This document shows positions 52,213 through 60,722 of a stretch of 64,000 bases of DNA, piece after piece. The stretch covers positions 107,496 through 171,495 of the forward strand of contig NZ_MUYJ01000008.1 of assembly GCF_002155695.1 (NCBI RefSeq), given 5' to 3'. The notes beneath the pieces were generated by a model. The model was given only the letters and a program-made list of their open reading frames with translations. It had not been told where the DNA came from and searched no databases. A program made the translations under genes and the position numbers. The DNA is from Erythrobacter tepidarius (GTDB lineage: Bacteria > Pseudomonadota > Alphaproteobacteria > Sphingomonadales > Sphingomonadaceae). How positions within the stretch are numbered: position 1 is the stretch's first letter; each line of letters begins with the position of its first letter.

Positions 52213-53010
52213 ATGGCTAGACGCCTGATCTCGCTCGCCGCCGGGATCATGCCGGAGGCAACGCCTGCCCAGTTGATCGAATGCGCCGCGGCGAGCGATT
52301 TCGATTTCGGCGGGATGTGGGCCGAGCGCGACACATGGACCCCGGCCACCACCCGCGCGATCCGTGCACTGGCGCGCGATGCCGGGGTGGAACTGCTCGA
52401 TCTGGAAGTCGCGTGGATCATGCCCGGTCCGGCCGATCCGTGGCTGACCGAGCTGGTCGATATTGCCGCCGAACTTGGCGCCCGCAATCTGCTGTGCGTC
52501 TCCAGCGATCCTGACATGCCCGCCACCACCGCCAAGTTCCAGGCGCTGGTCGAGCGCGCCAAGGGCACCGGGGTGCGGGTCAATCTCGAATTCGGTCTCT
52601 TCACCGAGGTCAAGACCATCCACATGGCCCGCGCCATCCTCGAGGCGATCGAGGGCGAGGCCAAGGCGCTGCTGGTCGATACGCTGCACTGGGCGCGGTC
52701 CGGCGGCACGCTCGAAGATCTCGCCGCAATCCCGCGCGAATGGCTGAGCTACTGCCAGCCCTGCGACGCGCCCGCCGCGGGGCCGGATCCGGCCAGTTTC
52801 GACGCGATCATCGACGATGCGATCAACCGGCGGATGCCATTGGGGCAAGGCGGCTTGCCGCTGGCCGCGATGGTCGATGCCCTGCCCGCGCACCTGCCGA
52901 TGGCGATCGAGGAACGTTCCGCGGACTTGCGCGAGGCCTTTCCCGACCTCGTCGAACGCGCCCGTCAAGTCGCCCGCACCAGCCGCGCATGGCTGGACGC
53001 ACAGGGCTGA
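52213..53010 (+). CDS. Sugar phosphate isomerase/epimerase-like TIM-barrel protein
   Basis: A 265-residue xylose-isomerase-like TIM barrel (AP endonuclease 2 family). Strand-helix units include FDFGGMWAERDTW, VELLDLEVAWIMPG, VNLEFGLFTEVKTI and ALLVDTLHWARSGG. Glu and Asp/His in metal-ligand positions (LEF, VDTLHW) suggest an active divalent-metal site. In degradation clusters such proteins can be isomerases or hydrolases of ring-opened products. Its stop abuts the convergent NTF2-like gene stop with no gap. Confidence 0.82.
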   Translation: MARRLISLAAGIMPEATPAQLIECAAASDFDFGGMWAERDTWTPATTRAIRALARDAGVELLDLEVAWIMPGPADPWLTELVDIAAELGARNLLCVSSDPDMPATTAKFQALVERAKGTGVRVNLEFGLFTEVKTIHMARAILEAIEGEAKALLVDTLHWARSGGTLEDLAAIPREWLSYCQPCDAPAAGPDPASFDAIIDDAINRRMPLGQGGLPLAAMVDALPAHLPMAIEERSADLREAFPDLVERARQVARTSRAWLDAQG

Positions 53011-53433
53011 TCAGGCGCGCGCGGCCACCTCCGCCGCGTCGAAGTAATGGATGCGCAGCTCGCGAAGCAGCCCGCCTTCGAAGGTGCCCGCCTCGCAGAT
53101 CGTCTGGGTGAAAGGCTCGCTGCCGTCCTTGGGGTGCATGGTCAGGCGGATCACCATCACCGCCCATGTTTCACCGCCGGTGCAGTCGAGCATTTCGAGC
53201 CTGGTGTCGGCCCAGGTGGCATACATCGCCGCGGCGCAGCGTTGCAGCGCATCGCGCCCGCGCCACTCTCCGCCAAAGGGCAGGCTGCCTGCCTCATAGA
53301 GCACGAAATCCGGATGGATCAGCGCTTCGACCGCGTCCCAGTCCCGCGTGGCAGCGGTGGCATAGACCTTGGCCAGCATTTCTCTGGGGGTGAGCCCCTG
53401 TCGTCCTGCCGCTCCGCTACTCGGGGACATCAC
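53011..53433 (-). CDS. NTF2-fold (SnoaL-like) protein (no. 5)
   Basis: A 140-residue SnoaL-like protein: LTPREMLAKVYATAATRDWDAVEALIHPDFVLYEAGSLPFGGEWRG, with a pocket-forming helix and four-strand sheet. Its ATG overlaps the stop of the lipoyl protein gene (ATGA), so it is the last gene of the E1alpha-E1beta-lipoyl operon. A role with the 2-oxoacid dehydrogenase is not known; it may bind the substrate or product. Confidence 0.82.
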   Translation of the reverse strand: MMSPSSGAAGRQGLTPREMLAKVYATAATRDWDAVEALIHPDFVLYEAGSLPFGGEWRGRDALQRCAAAMYATWADTRLEMLDCTGGETWAVMVIRLTMHPKDGSEPFTQTICEAGTFEGGLLRELRIHYFDAAEVAARA

Positions 53434-53663
53434 TCGTCAATCGTGCCGATGAGATCGCCGACCTTGTAGACCGCGCCCTCCTCGCCGGTGGGATGGATGA
53501 TCCCGCTGGCCGGAGCCTCGATCTCGGTGGTGCTCTTGTCGGTTTCGACCGTGTAGATGATGTCGCCCTTCTCCACGCGCTCGCCATCGCCGAACATCCA
53601 TTCGACGAGAGTCATTTCGACCGCGCTCATGCCGAGCTTGGGGATGCGGATTTCTGTCGCCAT
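53430..53663 (-). CDS. Standalone lipoyl (biotinyl)-domain protein
   Basis: A 77-residue protein that is a single lipoyl domain: MATEIRIPKLGMSAVEMTLVEW and the lipoylation site Lys43 in VETDKSTTEIEAPASG. It lacks the peripheral-subunit-binding and acyltransferase parts of an E2. Its start is directly next to the E1-beta stop. It would carry the acyl group produced by E1alpha/E1beta on its lipoyl arm, but the acceptor enzyme is not here. Biotinylation is less likely because the motif is DKS rather than MKM. Confidence 0.88.
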   Translation of the reverse strand: MATEIRIPKLGMSAVEMTLVEWMFGDGERVEKGDIIYTVETDKSTTEIEAPASGIIHPTGEEGAVYKVGDLIGTIDE

Positions 53664-54650
53664 CTAGAGTTTGCCCATCGCAAGTTTGATCTGTTCGATG
53701 ATCTGGCCCTTGTTCGGGATCCACGCCTGTTCGAGGTGGCTGGCAAAGGGCACAGCGGAAAAGGTGCCGCCGATGCGCCGCACCGGGCCTTTGAGCACGT
53801 CCCAGCACTTTTCCTGGATGTTCGCGGCGATCTCGGCGCCGGTGCCAAAGGGACGCACGGCCTCATGCAGGGTCAACGCGCGTCCGGTCTTGCGGACCGA
53901 TGCCAGCACGCTCGCTTCGTCGTAAGGCGCGATGGTGCGCAAGTCGACAACCTCGACGCTGATGCCTTCCTTGGCCAGCTCGTTCGCCACGTCGAGCGCA
54001 TCGAGCACGGTGCGGCCATAGGTGATGATCGAGATGTCGGTTCCTTCGCGGGCAATCGCCGCCTTGCCGAGCGGCACGCGGTAGCCCGGGCCGGGATCTT
54101 CCGCCTTGAGGCCGTAGCACAGGATGTTCTCGATGAAGATCACCGGGTCGTTGGCGTCGATCGCGGCGCGCAGGAGCCCGCGCGCATCGGCCGGGTTCGA
54201 CGGGGTGACGACATGGATCCCCGCGACGTGAGCGAACCACGCCTCCAGCATGTCCGAGTGCTGCCCGCCGAAGCCGACCCCGACGCCGGTGGTGGTGCGG
54301 ATCACGATCGGACACGGGGTCTGCCCGCCCGACATGAAGCGCAGCTTGGCGGCATGGTTGACGATCTGGTCCATGCACACGCCAACGAAGTTCATCAGCA
54401 TGATCTCGGCAATCGGCCGCTGGCCCGCAAGCGCCGCACCGACGGCAGCACCAATGATCGCGGTCTCGGAAATCGGTGTGGCGCGCACGCGCTGTTCGCC
54501 ATATTTCTCGGTCAGGCCCGCGGTGACCTTGAACACCCCGCCACCCTGCTTGGCAGAAACGTCTTCGCCGAGGCAGAACACGGCCGGGTCTTCGGCCATC
54601 GCCTCGTCGATGGCGAGGTTCAGCGCCTGGGTCATGGTGATCTGGGCCAT
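53664..54650 (-). CDS. 2-oxoacid dehydrogenase E1 beta subunit
   Basis: A 328-residue transketolase-fold subunit: AQITMTQALNLAIDEAMAEDP, GEDVSAKQGGGVFKVTAGL, RVRATPISETAIIGAAVGAA and the C-terminal transketolase domain with VRRIGGTFSAVPFA. It forms the E1 heterotetramer with the alpha subunit, as in acetoin, pyruvate and branched-chain dehydrogenases. The ATG overlaps the alpha stop (TGATG); a longer upstream frame is a shadow. Confidence 0.93.
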   Translation of the reverse strand: MAQITMTQALNLAIDEAMAEDPAVFCLGEDVSAKQGGGVFKVTAGLTEKYGEQRVRATPISETAIIGAAVGAALAGQRPIAEIMLMNFVGVCMDQIVNHAAKLRFMSGGQTPCPIVIRTTTGVGVGFGGQHSDMLEAWFAHVAGIHVVTPSNPADARGLLRAAIDANDPVIFIENILCYGLKAEDPGPGYRVPLGKAAIAREGTDISIITYGRTVLDALDVANELAKEGISVEVVDLRTIAPYDEASVLASVRKTGRALTLHEAVRPFGTGAEIAANIQEKCWDVLKGPVRRIGGTFSAVPFASHLEQAWIPNKGQIIEQIKLAMGKL

Positions 54651-55618
54651 CAGGCGGTCTCCTCCAGCACGTCCTTGTAGATTTCGTTCACATCCGGCAG
54701 CGGCGCGGCAAGCGCGTGTTCGACCGCGGCGTTGATCTGCGCGTCGATGTCGGCCACGATCGCGTCCAGCTCCTCTTCGGTGAACTGGTGCTCGAGCATC
54801 ACCTTGCGCAGCTTGGGCAAGGGGTCTTCGGCCTTCATCTCGGCGATGTGTTCGGGCGGCATGTAGCTGAAGTCCGCGCCGAAGAAGTGCCCCATCATGC
54901 GGTAGCACATCGCCTCGACCAGCGTCGGCCCCTCGCCCCGGCGGGCACGATCGACCGCTTCCTTGACCGCGGGGTAGATCTGGAAGACGTCATTGCCGTC
55001 GACCCGCACACCCTTCATCCCGTAGCCTTCGGCGCGCAAGGCGATGCTGGGGCTGTCGGTATGATCGGCATAGGCGGTGTGCTCGCCATAGCGGTTGTTT
55101 TGGCACAGGAAGACGACCGGCAGCTTGTAGAGCTGGGCCATGTTCATCGCTTCGTGGAAGCCGCCGATATTGGCCGCCCCATCCCCGAAGCTGACAAGCG
55201 TCACGCGGCCATCGCCGTTGTTCTGGCTCGCCATCGCAAGGCCATTGGCAATCGGCAGGCCCGACCCTACCACGCCGGTGGTCACCATGATGCCGGTTTC
55301 CGGGTCGGTGATGTGCATGGTGCCACCCTTGCCCTTGCAGGTGCCGGTCGCCTTGCCGAGGCATTCGCCCCACCACTTTTCCATCGGGATTCCCTTGGCG
55401 GTCTGCTCTCCCTGACCGCGATAGGTGCACACGACATAATCTTCCTTCTCCAGCGCTGCCATCGCCGCGGCCGAAACCAGCTCCTGCCCGCGCACGCAGT
55501 AATACATCACCGCAACCTTGCCGCTCATCAGCAGCTCGCGGAACTTCTCGTCGGTGCGGTTCACCTTCATCGTGCGGATGTAGATGTCGAGCAGCTTGTC
55601 GCGGTCGATTTGCGCCAT
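54650..55618 (-). CDS. 2-oxoacid dehydrogenase E1 alpha subunit
   Basis: A 322-residue thiamine-diphosphate-binding subunit. The TPP motif runs from GDGAANIGGFHEAMN (residue 145) to LCQNN (175); the residues GCKGKGG/MHI around 94-103 are the usual substrate-channel segment. It decarboxylates a 2-oxo acid or acetoin-like compound and reduces the lipoyl arm. The product acyl group would enter central metabolism. It follows the SDR at 55664 by 45 bases in the same direction. Confidence 0.94.
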   Translation of the reverse strand: MAQIDRDKLLDIYIRTMKVNRTDEKFRELLMSGKVAVMYYCVRGQELVSAAAMAALEKEDYVVCTYRGQGEQTAKGIPMEKWWGECLGKATGTCKGKGGTMHITDPETGIMVTTGVVGSGLPIANGLAMASQNNGDGRVTLVSFGDGAANIGGFHEAMNMAQLYKLPVVFLCQNNRYGEHTAYADHTDSPSIALRAEGYGMKGVRVDGNDVFQIYPAVKEAVDRARRGEGPTLVEAMCYRMMGHFFGADFSYMPPEHIAEMKAEDPLPKLRKVMLEHQFTEEELDAIVADIDAQINAAVEHALAAPLPDVNEIYKDVLEETA

Positions 55619-55663
55619 GGTTTTGGGACCTTTCAGGGGGAAGGGATTGGAACTGGACGCGCC

Positions 55664-56428
55664 CTAGAATTGAACCCTTTGCGTGAACCCGCCGTCGACG
55701 ACGATGTTCGCACCGGTCATGTAGGGCACCGCCGGGCTGGCGACGAAGACGATCGCCTTGGCGACCTCGACCGGCTCGCCGAAGCGGCCCATCGGCATCT
55801 TGGCGAGGGTCGCATCGAACAGCGGCTTCATGTGCTCCTCGATGATCTCCCAGTTGCCGCCCTTGTAGTAAATCGCACCGGGGCTGACGGTATTCACGCG
55901 GATGCCCTTGGGCGCAAGCGCCTGCGAGAGCTGCGAGGCATAGGTGATCAGCGCCGCCTTGATCGCGTTGAAGGGATTGGGGGCGATGAAGGTTTCAAGC
56001 GCCGCGGTGGACGAGAGCATCACGATCGAGCCGGTGCCCGACTTCTCGAGATGGGGAGTCAGGGTCTCCACCGCGAAGGCCGCGCCCTTCAGGTCCATGT
56101 CGAGGCACGCCTGCCAGTCACCCGCCCCACCGGTGCCCGAGGCAGAAGCGGTGTGAACGAAGATGTCGCAGCCACCGATTTCGGCCGCGGCCTTCTCTAG
56201 CCAGGCCTGATAGGCTTCGGTGCCGCTCGCCATGTCGAACACCTCGGCAAACACCTTGCCCGGACCGGCCGCATCGATGGCGGCCCTCGCGGCCTCGATC
56301 TTGTCGTCCTTGCGGCTGAAGAAGGCGACATCGGCGCCTTCGGCGGCAAACAGCTTCAACGATTCAAGGCCAAGGCCATGTGCCCCGCCGTTCATGATGA
56401 CCTTCTTGCCCTTCAGTCCCAGATCCAT
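55664..56428 (-). CDS. SDR family protein with catalytic Tyr replaced by Phe
   Basis: A 254-residue SDR-fold protein. The cofactor motif is unusual, NGGAHGLGLESL, and the catalytic motif YxxxK reads FNAIK in APNPFNAIKAALITYA, so the usual proton-donating tyrosine is missing. The C-terminus, TGANIVVDGGFTQRVQF, is standard. It may be a non-catalytic or altered-mechanism member, or use a different residue. The start has GGGGAGAG upstream. It is probably the first gene of the E1 operon. Confidence 0.87.
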   Translation of the reverse strand: MDLGLKGKKVIMNGGAHGLGLESLKLFAAEGADVAFFSRKDDKIEAARAAIDAAGPGKVFAEVFDMASGTEAYQAWLEKAAAEIGGCDIFVHTASASGTGGAGDWQACLDMDLKGAAFAVETLTPHLEKSGTGSIVMLSSTAALETFIAPNPFNAIKAALITYASQLSQALAPKGIRVNTVSPGAIYYKGGNWEIIEEHMKPLFDATLAKMPMGRFGEPVEVAKAIVFVASPAVPYMTGANIVVDGGFTQRVQF

Positions 56429-57114
56429 AGCGCCTCTCCCCGGCTAATGGTTGCGACCTGTGGGGATAGCCGAGCGCAGGAGTGCCGCGTATCGTCAAAA
56501 TTGTGGGGGTGGCGAGGATGGCCGGAGCGGCAATATGCTATTTTGCCCTGCGCATCGTCACCCCGCAGGCGGTCGCAAGGGTCGGGAGCCGGGCCATCGG
56601 GCGAGCATTGATGTGCACGCGTTTTCTCCGGCCGACGAGGACGAATAAGACCGGCTGGGGATCGTCGCGTAATTGGCCCATGCGTCCAGCGGCGCAAGCC
56701 ATTTCGAACAGGTGTGGACGGCCCGGACAAGGCTGAACAAGCGGACAAGACCACGCGCCGAAAATCACGAAAGTCAGAGCCGCAAGGGCGCATTCCGCAT
56801 CTGGGGCGATCATCGGCTGGCACACTCCTTCCTTTGGGGAGGTTCCTATGGGGAGTATGTCAATGCGGACAAGGCCGCCTGCCGCCGGGCCTTGTGCATC
56901 ATCCAGACCCCTATCAGGTGGAGGCGATGGCAGCGCATCATGTGGATCAATCGTTCTACAGCGTGGTGACCGTGCTCGATTCCTACGGCCCGGGTTCCGC
57001 CAAGCGCGGCGACCGGGTTCATCTTCGGAACGGACAAGCTGCGGTCTGCGCTGGCCAGGGTGCGCTAGACGCCCATCGCCACACATCAGACGCTGCAACG
57101 TTTTGTGCAGGGGG
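56429..57114. other. Junction region without a clear gene
   Basis: About 686 bases between the last catabolic gene and the tRNA fragment. Two TTTTG motifs occur (minus strand 56504-56494, plus strand 56538-56550). Open frames are short and have no recognised domain. The run from about 57017 to 57067 encodes FIFGTDKLRSALARVR and a stop, which looks protein-like and may be the tail of a decayed gene, but the bases before it do not read as protein. Best described as degenerate DNA at an insertion hot spot. Confidence 0.5.
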
Positions 57115-57165
57115 TGGTGCTGCTGGGGAGGATTGAACTCCCGACCTCACCCTTACCAAGGGCGG
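57115..57165 (-). tRNA. 3' half of tRNA-Thr (GGU), attachment-site remnant
   Basis: Read on the minus strand, the segment ends in CCA at 57115-57117 and gives an acceptor strand CAGCAGCA, a T-arm with GTTCAATCC, and the anticodon stem-loop CTTGGTAAGG with anticodon GGT. The 5' half (acceptor, D-arm) is not found next to it; the sequence beyond 57166 is unrelated. This is the scar left when an integrase uses a tRNA 3' half as its attachment site. A complete tRNA should be at the far junction of the element. Confidence 0.85.
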
Positions 57166-57176
57166 GTTTCCGGACT

Positions 57177-57244
57177 CATGGGGATGCATGGGGATGATTA
57201 AAGCGCTGTGAAATAGAGATTTGATGTCCACGGTTGTCCCCATG
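57177..57244. repeat. Arm-type repeats at the element end
   Basis: CATGGGGATG occurs twice in direct tandem (57177-57186, 57187-57196) and its complement TCCCCATG once at 57237-57244. Repeats of this kind beside an attachment core and integrase gene are usually integrase or excisionase arm sites. Confidence 0.6.
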
Positions 57245-57258
57245 CCTCCCCTATTGTA

Positions 57259-57277
57259 TTCCGTACTCGTTCCGTAC
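57259..57277. repeat. TTCCGTAC direct repeat upstream of the integrase gene
   Basis: TTCCGTAC lies at 57259-57266 and 57270-57277, three bases apart, 26 bases before the integrase GTG. It may be an operator for integrase expression. Confidence 0.45.
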
Positions 57278-57302
57278 GAAATAATATGAAGGGAAACGGC
57301 GC

Positions 57303-58469
57303 GTGGCACGCGATCTTAGCAGGGTGAAGGAACGGGACGGTCTGAAGGCCCAGCGGGAGCCGTACTGGCAGCGGCTGCGCGCTGGATGTTTCATCGGGTT
57401 CCGACCATCGAAAAAGAGCGGCGCTGGCACTTGGATTGCCCGTGCCTACGATGAGGACCTTCGCAAGTACCGGATGAAGGCGCTCGGCGACTTCGGCACG
57501 GTGGCCCCAAACGAGAGGTTCGCGCTGGCGAAGAAGGAGGCCGAAGCGTTCGCCGATCTGGTCGAGGCGGGCGGAGAGGTGCGCCGCGAAATCGAGACGG
57601 TCAAAGACGCGTGCGAGGATTACCTCACGGAGAAGCCCGGCAAGATCGCCGAAGGCGTTTTTCGGAGGCACGTCTATGATGATCCCCTCGCCGGCGTGCG
57701 GCTCGACAAGCTGCGGAAGCACCACCTGAAGGCATGGCGGAAGCGCCTCGAAGATGCTCCTGCGATTGTGTCCCGCCCGAAAGATGGTGAGGCGCGTACC
57801 CGCAAGCGCGCTGCATCGACCGTGAATCGGGACATGGCCGTTTTACGAGCGGCGCTAGGCCGATTGCTCGCACCGGGCGCGCCGCGCAGCGAAGCCGCAT
57901 GGCAAGAAGCGCTACGCGCCGTGAAGGATGCTGATGGTCGGCGAGAATTGTATCTCGATCGGACGCAGCGCCGAAAGCTTCTCGATAGCATCGACGACGA
58001 GGCAAAGCCCTTTGTGCGAGCTCTCTGCCTCTTACCATTGCGTCCTGGAGCAATGGCCGCTTTGACGGTGCGGGACTTCGACAAGCGCACGTCCGAACTG
58101 ACAATCGCGAAAGACAAGAACGGAAAGCCCCGGCGGATTCAGATCCCGCCAGAGGCCGCGCGGCTGTTCAGCGCGCAGGCGAAAGGGAAGTTGCCAGCCG
58201 CGCCCCTGTTCATGCGATCGAACGGAAAACCATGGGACCGAAATAGCTGGAAGCTCCCAATATCGGCAGCCGTCAAGGAAGCTGGCCTCCCGGCTGGCAC
58301 GTCCGCCTACACGTTGCGGCATTCGGGCATTACCGACCTGATCCGGCTCGGCCTCCCCATCCTGACAGCTGCCCAAATCAGCGGAACAAGCGTGGCGATG
58401 ATCGAAAAGCACTACGGGCATTTGGGAGAGAAATCCGCGGTCAAGGCGTTGGGAGGTCTGGTGCTTTGA
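57303..58469 (+). CDS. int: Tyrosine recombinase/integrase
   Basis: A 388-residue site-specific recombinase. The N-terminal part has the core-binding helices (KDACEDYLTEKPGKIAEGVFRRH). Catalytic residues are Arg247 (PLRPGAMAAL), a Lys in KDKNGKPRR, Arg339 (YTLRHSG, with Tyr in place of the first His) and nucleophile Tyr371 (KHYGHL). The position normally His/Trp reads SGTS, as in several alphaproteobacterial island integrases. The GTG start is at the beginning of the sequence similarity. It lies next to the tRNA fragment and drives integration of the element to its right. Confidence 0.92.
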   Translation: MARDLSRVKERDGLKAQREPYWQRLRAGCFIGFRPSKKSGAGTWIARAYDEDLRKYRMKALGDFGTVAPNERFALAKKEAEAFADLVEAGGEVRREIETVKDACEDYLTEKPGKIAEGVFRRHVYDDPLAGVRLDKLRKHHLKAWRKRLEDAPAIVSRPKDGEARTRKRAASTVNRDMAVLRAALGRLLAPGAPRSEAAWQEALRAVKDADGRRELYLDRTQRRKLLDSIDDEAKPFVRALCLLPLRPGAMAALTVRDFDKRTSELTIAKDKNGKPRRIQIPPEAARLFSAQAKGKLPAAPLFMRSNGKPWDRNSWKLPISAAVKEAGLPAGTSAYTLRHSGITDLIRLGLPILTAAQISGTSVAMIEKHYGHLGEKSAVKALGGLVL

Positions 58470-58514
58470 GCGATGTTGCACCCTACCATGGCAATGGCCC
58501 TACCGGGGGAACGG

Positions 58515-58536
58515 GAGGCGGCATCGCTGCCGCCTT
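58515..58536 (+). terminator. Rho-independent-like terminator after the integrase
   Basis: GAGGCGGCA-TCGC-TGCCGCCTT forms an eight- to nine-bp stem with a four-base loop, followed by CATTT. It starts 46 bases after the integrase stop. It also ends nine bases before the next candidate ATG, leaving almost no room for a ribosome site. Confidence 0.65.
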
Positions 58537-58545
58537 CATTTAACC

Positions 58546-59346
58546 ATGGCCAAGCCTCGCAATCGCCCCGATGTGGTGAACTCGGACTTTTTTTCAGGCG
58601 TAACCCCTCTATGGGTTGGTCCGGGCAGAGCGCCGATCCCTGAGCGTTTTCATGCAGCCTCATTCTCACTCGCCGATTGGGTAACTTCCCGGTTGCCTAG
58701 GAACTCTGACCAAAATTGGTCGGCAAGTGAGTCGGGCTTTTGGCCTCTGCGCCACTTACTCATCGAAGCCACTGAGCGATGGCACTCCTACGACTGGAAG
58801 GCCGATGAAGATCTGATTGCCAGCCGAAAGCTGGACGAGAAGCACCTAGAGACGCTAGCAAAGGCTACATGCGCATTTCGGCATGCATTGGGAAAGCCAG
58901 CCCTCAGAAGGGCAGAGCGTGACCTGGGCGTTTCCATCGTCGCGGCTTTGAGTCCAGACGCTCGGATTGAAATAACGCATGAAGATGGCTGTAACGCCGT
59001 CGCCAATGCGCTTCGTGAGCTCGAGAATTGGGCAAGTCAGCCCGACCGCCACCCGGCCCGCTATGGTCCACTGCTGTACGACACGCTACCTGCGCGCCTA
59101 CCCAAGCCCGAGATAGCAGTCGCACTGGTCCTTGCCGACCTCGTGACAGGATTTCGCAAGGATGGGCATAATGCGGGAGGAATCCACTTCCCACGGCCAG
59201 CCGCTTTGTCGCCAGAGCTACCTTGGAAATCCATTGCTGAATTCGCAACGGCATTTTCTGATGATCCAGAAGCCTCGATCACTCCAGAAAACGTGGCAAC
59301 GCGGGTGAGGAACTTGCGCGGGAAGGTCGCGCAGATAATGCGTTAG
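58546..59346 (+). CDS. Hypothetical protein
   Basis: A 266-residue acidic protein with no motif I recognise. It is rich in Trp and Ala, has no signal peptide or membrane segment, and contains KLDEKHLETLAKATCAFRHALG and PKPEIAVALVLADLVTGFRKDG as helical stretches. The proposed ATG is right after the integrase terminator hairpin without an obvious ribosome site, so a later start or leaderless transcription is possible. It belongs to the integrated element. Function unknown. Confidence 0.6.
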   Translation: MAKPRNRPDVVNSDFFSGVTPLWVGPGRAPIPERFHAASFSLADWVTSRLPRNSDQNWSASESGFWPLRHLLIEATERWHSYDWKADEDLIASRKLDEKHLETLAKATCAFRHALGKPALRRAERDLGVSIVAALSPDARIEITHEDGCNAVANALRELENWASQPDRHPARYGPLLYDTLPARLPKPEIAVALVLADLVTGFRKDGHNAGGIHFPRPAALSPELPWKSIAEFATAFSDDPEASITPENVATRVRNLRGKVAQIMR

Positions 59347-59483
59347 CTGTGAATGCCGCAACAAGCGCGAGACTTTTGGTATTCTCATTGCTCCAATATC
59401 TGACCCGTTCTGTGGAATCCCAAGCCATGCCCTGAGGCGCTGCGCAATCCCGCGTGGTCCCTACAGCGGCATGGGAAACGACA

Positions 59484-59675
59484 ATGACCCAACTGTTGAC
59501 GGTGGCGGAATTCAAGGACCGCTTCAAAATCAGCCACTCGGCGTTCTATCGCGAGGTGGCTGCCAATCGCATCCCCATCAGGAAAATCGGCCGGGCGACA
59601 CGCATCGCCGTTGCCGACGCGGAGGCTTGGGCTGCCAGCCTACCGACGCAGGGCGGGGAGGCGTCCAATGGCTGA
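59484..59675 (+). CDS. AlpA-like excisionase family DNA-binding protein
   Basis: A 63-residue protein with one helix-turn-helix of the excisionase/MerR-like type: LLTVAEFKDRFKISHSAFYREVAANRIPIRKIGRATRIAVADAEAWAASL. Proteins of this kind bend attachment-site DNA and control excision or element genes. Its stop lies inside the next gene (8-base overlap). It is shorter than an alternative start would make it; the chosen ATG gives the normal N-terminus. Confidence 0.85.
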   Translation: MTQLLTVAEFKDRFKISHSAFYREVAANRIPIRKIGRATRIAVADAEAWAASLPTQGGEASNG

Positions 59676-60063
59676 CCTCAAGAAAGATGCCCCCAGCGCC
59701 GGTGGAGCGGCTCTGGGGGCGAATGTCGCAGGCCGCGAAGCCGCCGGACAGCTGGACCAGTACCATTCGCCCCGATCCCCTCGCAAGCGGCTTGTCGTGA
59801 AGGCAATCGGACCTGACGGCCAGCCGTTCAAAGAAACTGGGCAGGTAGCAAAAGTGCTTCTGTCCCTCGTAAAGGCAGGCGAAGCAGGGATTACGCCTCT
59901 CGCACGGGAGACTTGGTCGCTGCGGCTTTCCGATCATGTGCGCAAGCTGAAGAACCGGCGCGGGCTGACGATTGTCACCCTCTGGGGCAAGCATGATGAC
60001 GGGCGGCACGCCCGCTATGTCCTGCGGTCGACCGTGAACATCATCGAAGTCAATTCCGACTGA
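59668..60063 (+). CDS. Winged-helix domain protein of the element
   Basis: A 131-residue protein. After a polar N-terminus the sequence RLVVKAIGPDGQPFKETGQVAKVLLSLVKAGEAGITPLARETWSLRLSDHVRKLKNRRGL fits a small helix-turn-helix/winged-helix fold. The same pairing with an AlpA-like gene is common in sphingomonad islands. It probably binds DNA; the target is unknown. The start overlaps the AlpA-like gene. Confidence 0.65.
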   Translation: MADLKKDAPSAGGAALGANVAGREAAGQLDQYHSPRSPRKRLVVKAIGPDGQPFKETGQVAKVLLSLVKAGEAGITPLARETWSLRLSDHVRKLKNRRGLTIVTLWGKHDDGRHARYVLRSTVNIIEVNSD

Positions 60064-60144
60064 CAGACATGACGGCAGGGCGGCTGGCTACGGTCGCCCT
60101 GCTATCTGTCACTCGCTTGATCCCCCAAAAGGGAAGGCCTTGCC

Positions 60145-60684
60145 ATGCGCAAGCGAAGGAAGAACAAACCAAATAAGACCGGCCGCAACCCTACGTCGCG
60201 TTTCGCTCGGCTTGATCATCGCCTTTTGAACTCACCCGCCTATCGTGCGCTCAGCGTCGCCGCACGCGCCTTGCTGGTCGAGCTTACCATGCTTGACAAT
60301 GGCGACAACAACGGGAGCCTCTATCTAGGCATTCGCGATGCTGCGGGGCGCCTTGGCATGGCCGATCTGACGGCGGTTCGGAGCGCCTTCGATGAATTGC
60401 AGGATCTTGGATTTATCGAGATGACCGAGGCGGCATCATTCCATGTCAAGGCGGCCGAAAAGTCCCGCGCTCGATGTTGGCGCTTAAGCTGGCTGGCCGG
60501 GCCGGGTCGAAAGGGCCCATCAATGGCGTTTATGGAACGCCAGCCGGAGCCCGGCACCAAGGCTCACAAGCGGATGGAGCGCGGAATGCGAGCCCTCAAG
60601 GCGTACCGCAAGGCCCGCGATTCTGGTCATTTGCCGGTGTTGGATTCCGACACGGAAAGCCAAGCTATCCCCCCCATGCGTTAG
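60145..60684 (+). CDS. Putative replication/DNA-binding protein of the element
   Basis: A 179-residue basic protein. The start KRRKNKPNKTGRNPTSRFARLDHRLLNSPAYRALSVAARALLVELT and the helix-turn-helix-like GIRDAAGRLGMADLTAVRSAFDELQDLGFIEMTEA look like replication initiator or helicase-loader proteins of small mobile elements. No catalytic motif is seen. The name is by resemblance only. It is followed by a cluster of hairpins (60723-60788). Confidence 0.5.
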   Translation: MRKRRKNKPNKTGRNPTSRFARLDHRLLNSPAYRALSVAARALLVELTMLDNGDNNGSLYLGIRDAAGRLGMADLTAVRSAFDELQDLGFIEMTEAASFHVKAAEKSRARCWRLSWLAGPGRKGPSMAFMERQPEPGTKAHKRMERGMRALKAYRKARDSGHLPVLDSDTESQAIPPMR

Positions 60685-60722
60685 TGGCGGTGTCGGTTTC
60701 CAATACGCTATCAGACCCAAAT

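Noticed and set aside
53430..53663. Biotin carboxyl carrier identity for the small lipoyl-domain protein
   Set aside because: The modification site reads TDKS rather than MKM, and its operon is a 2-oxoacid dehydrogenase E1 pair with no carboxylase genes.
56848..57201. Plus-strand frames crossing the tRNA fragment
   Set aside because: They read through the tRNA sequence, have low-complexity composition and match no family.
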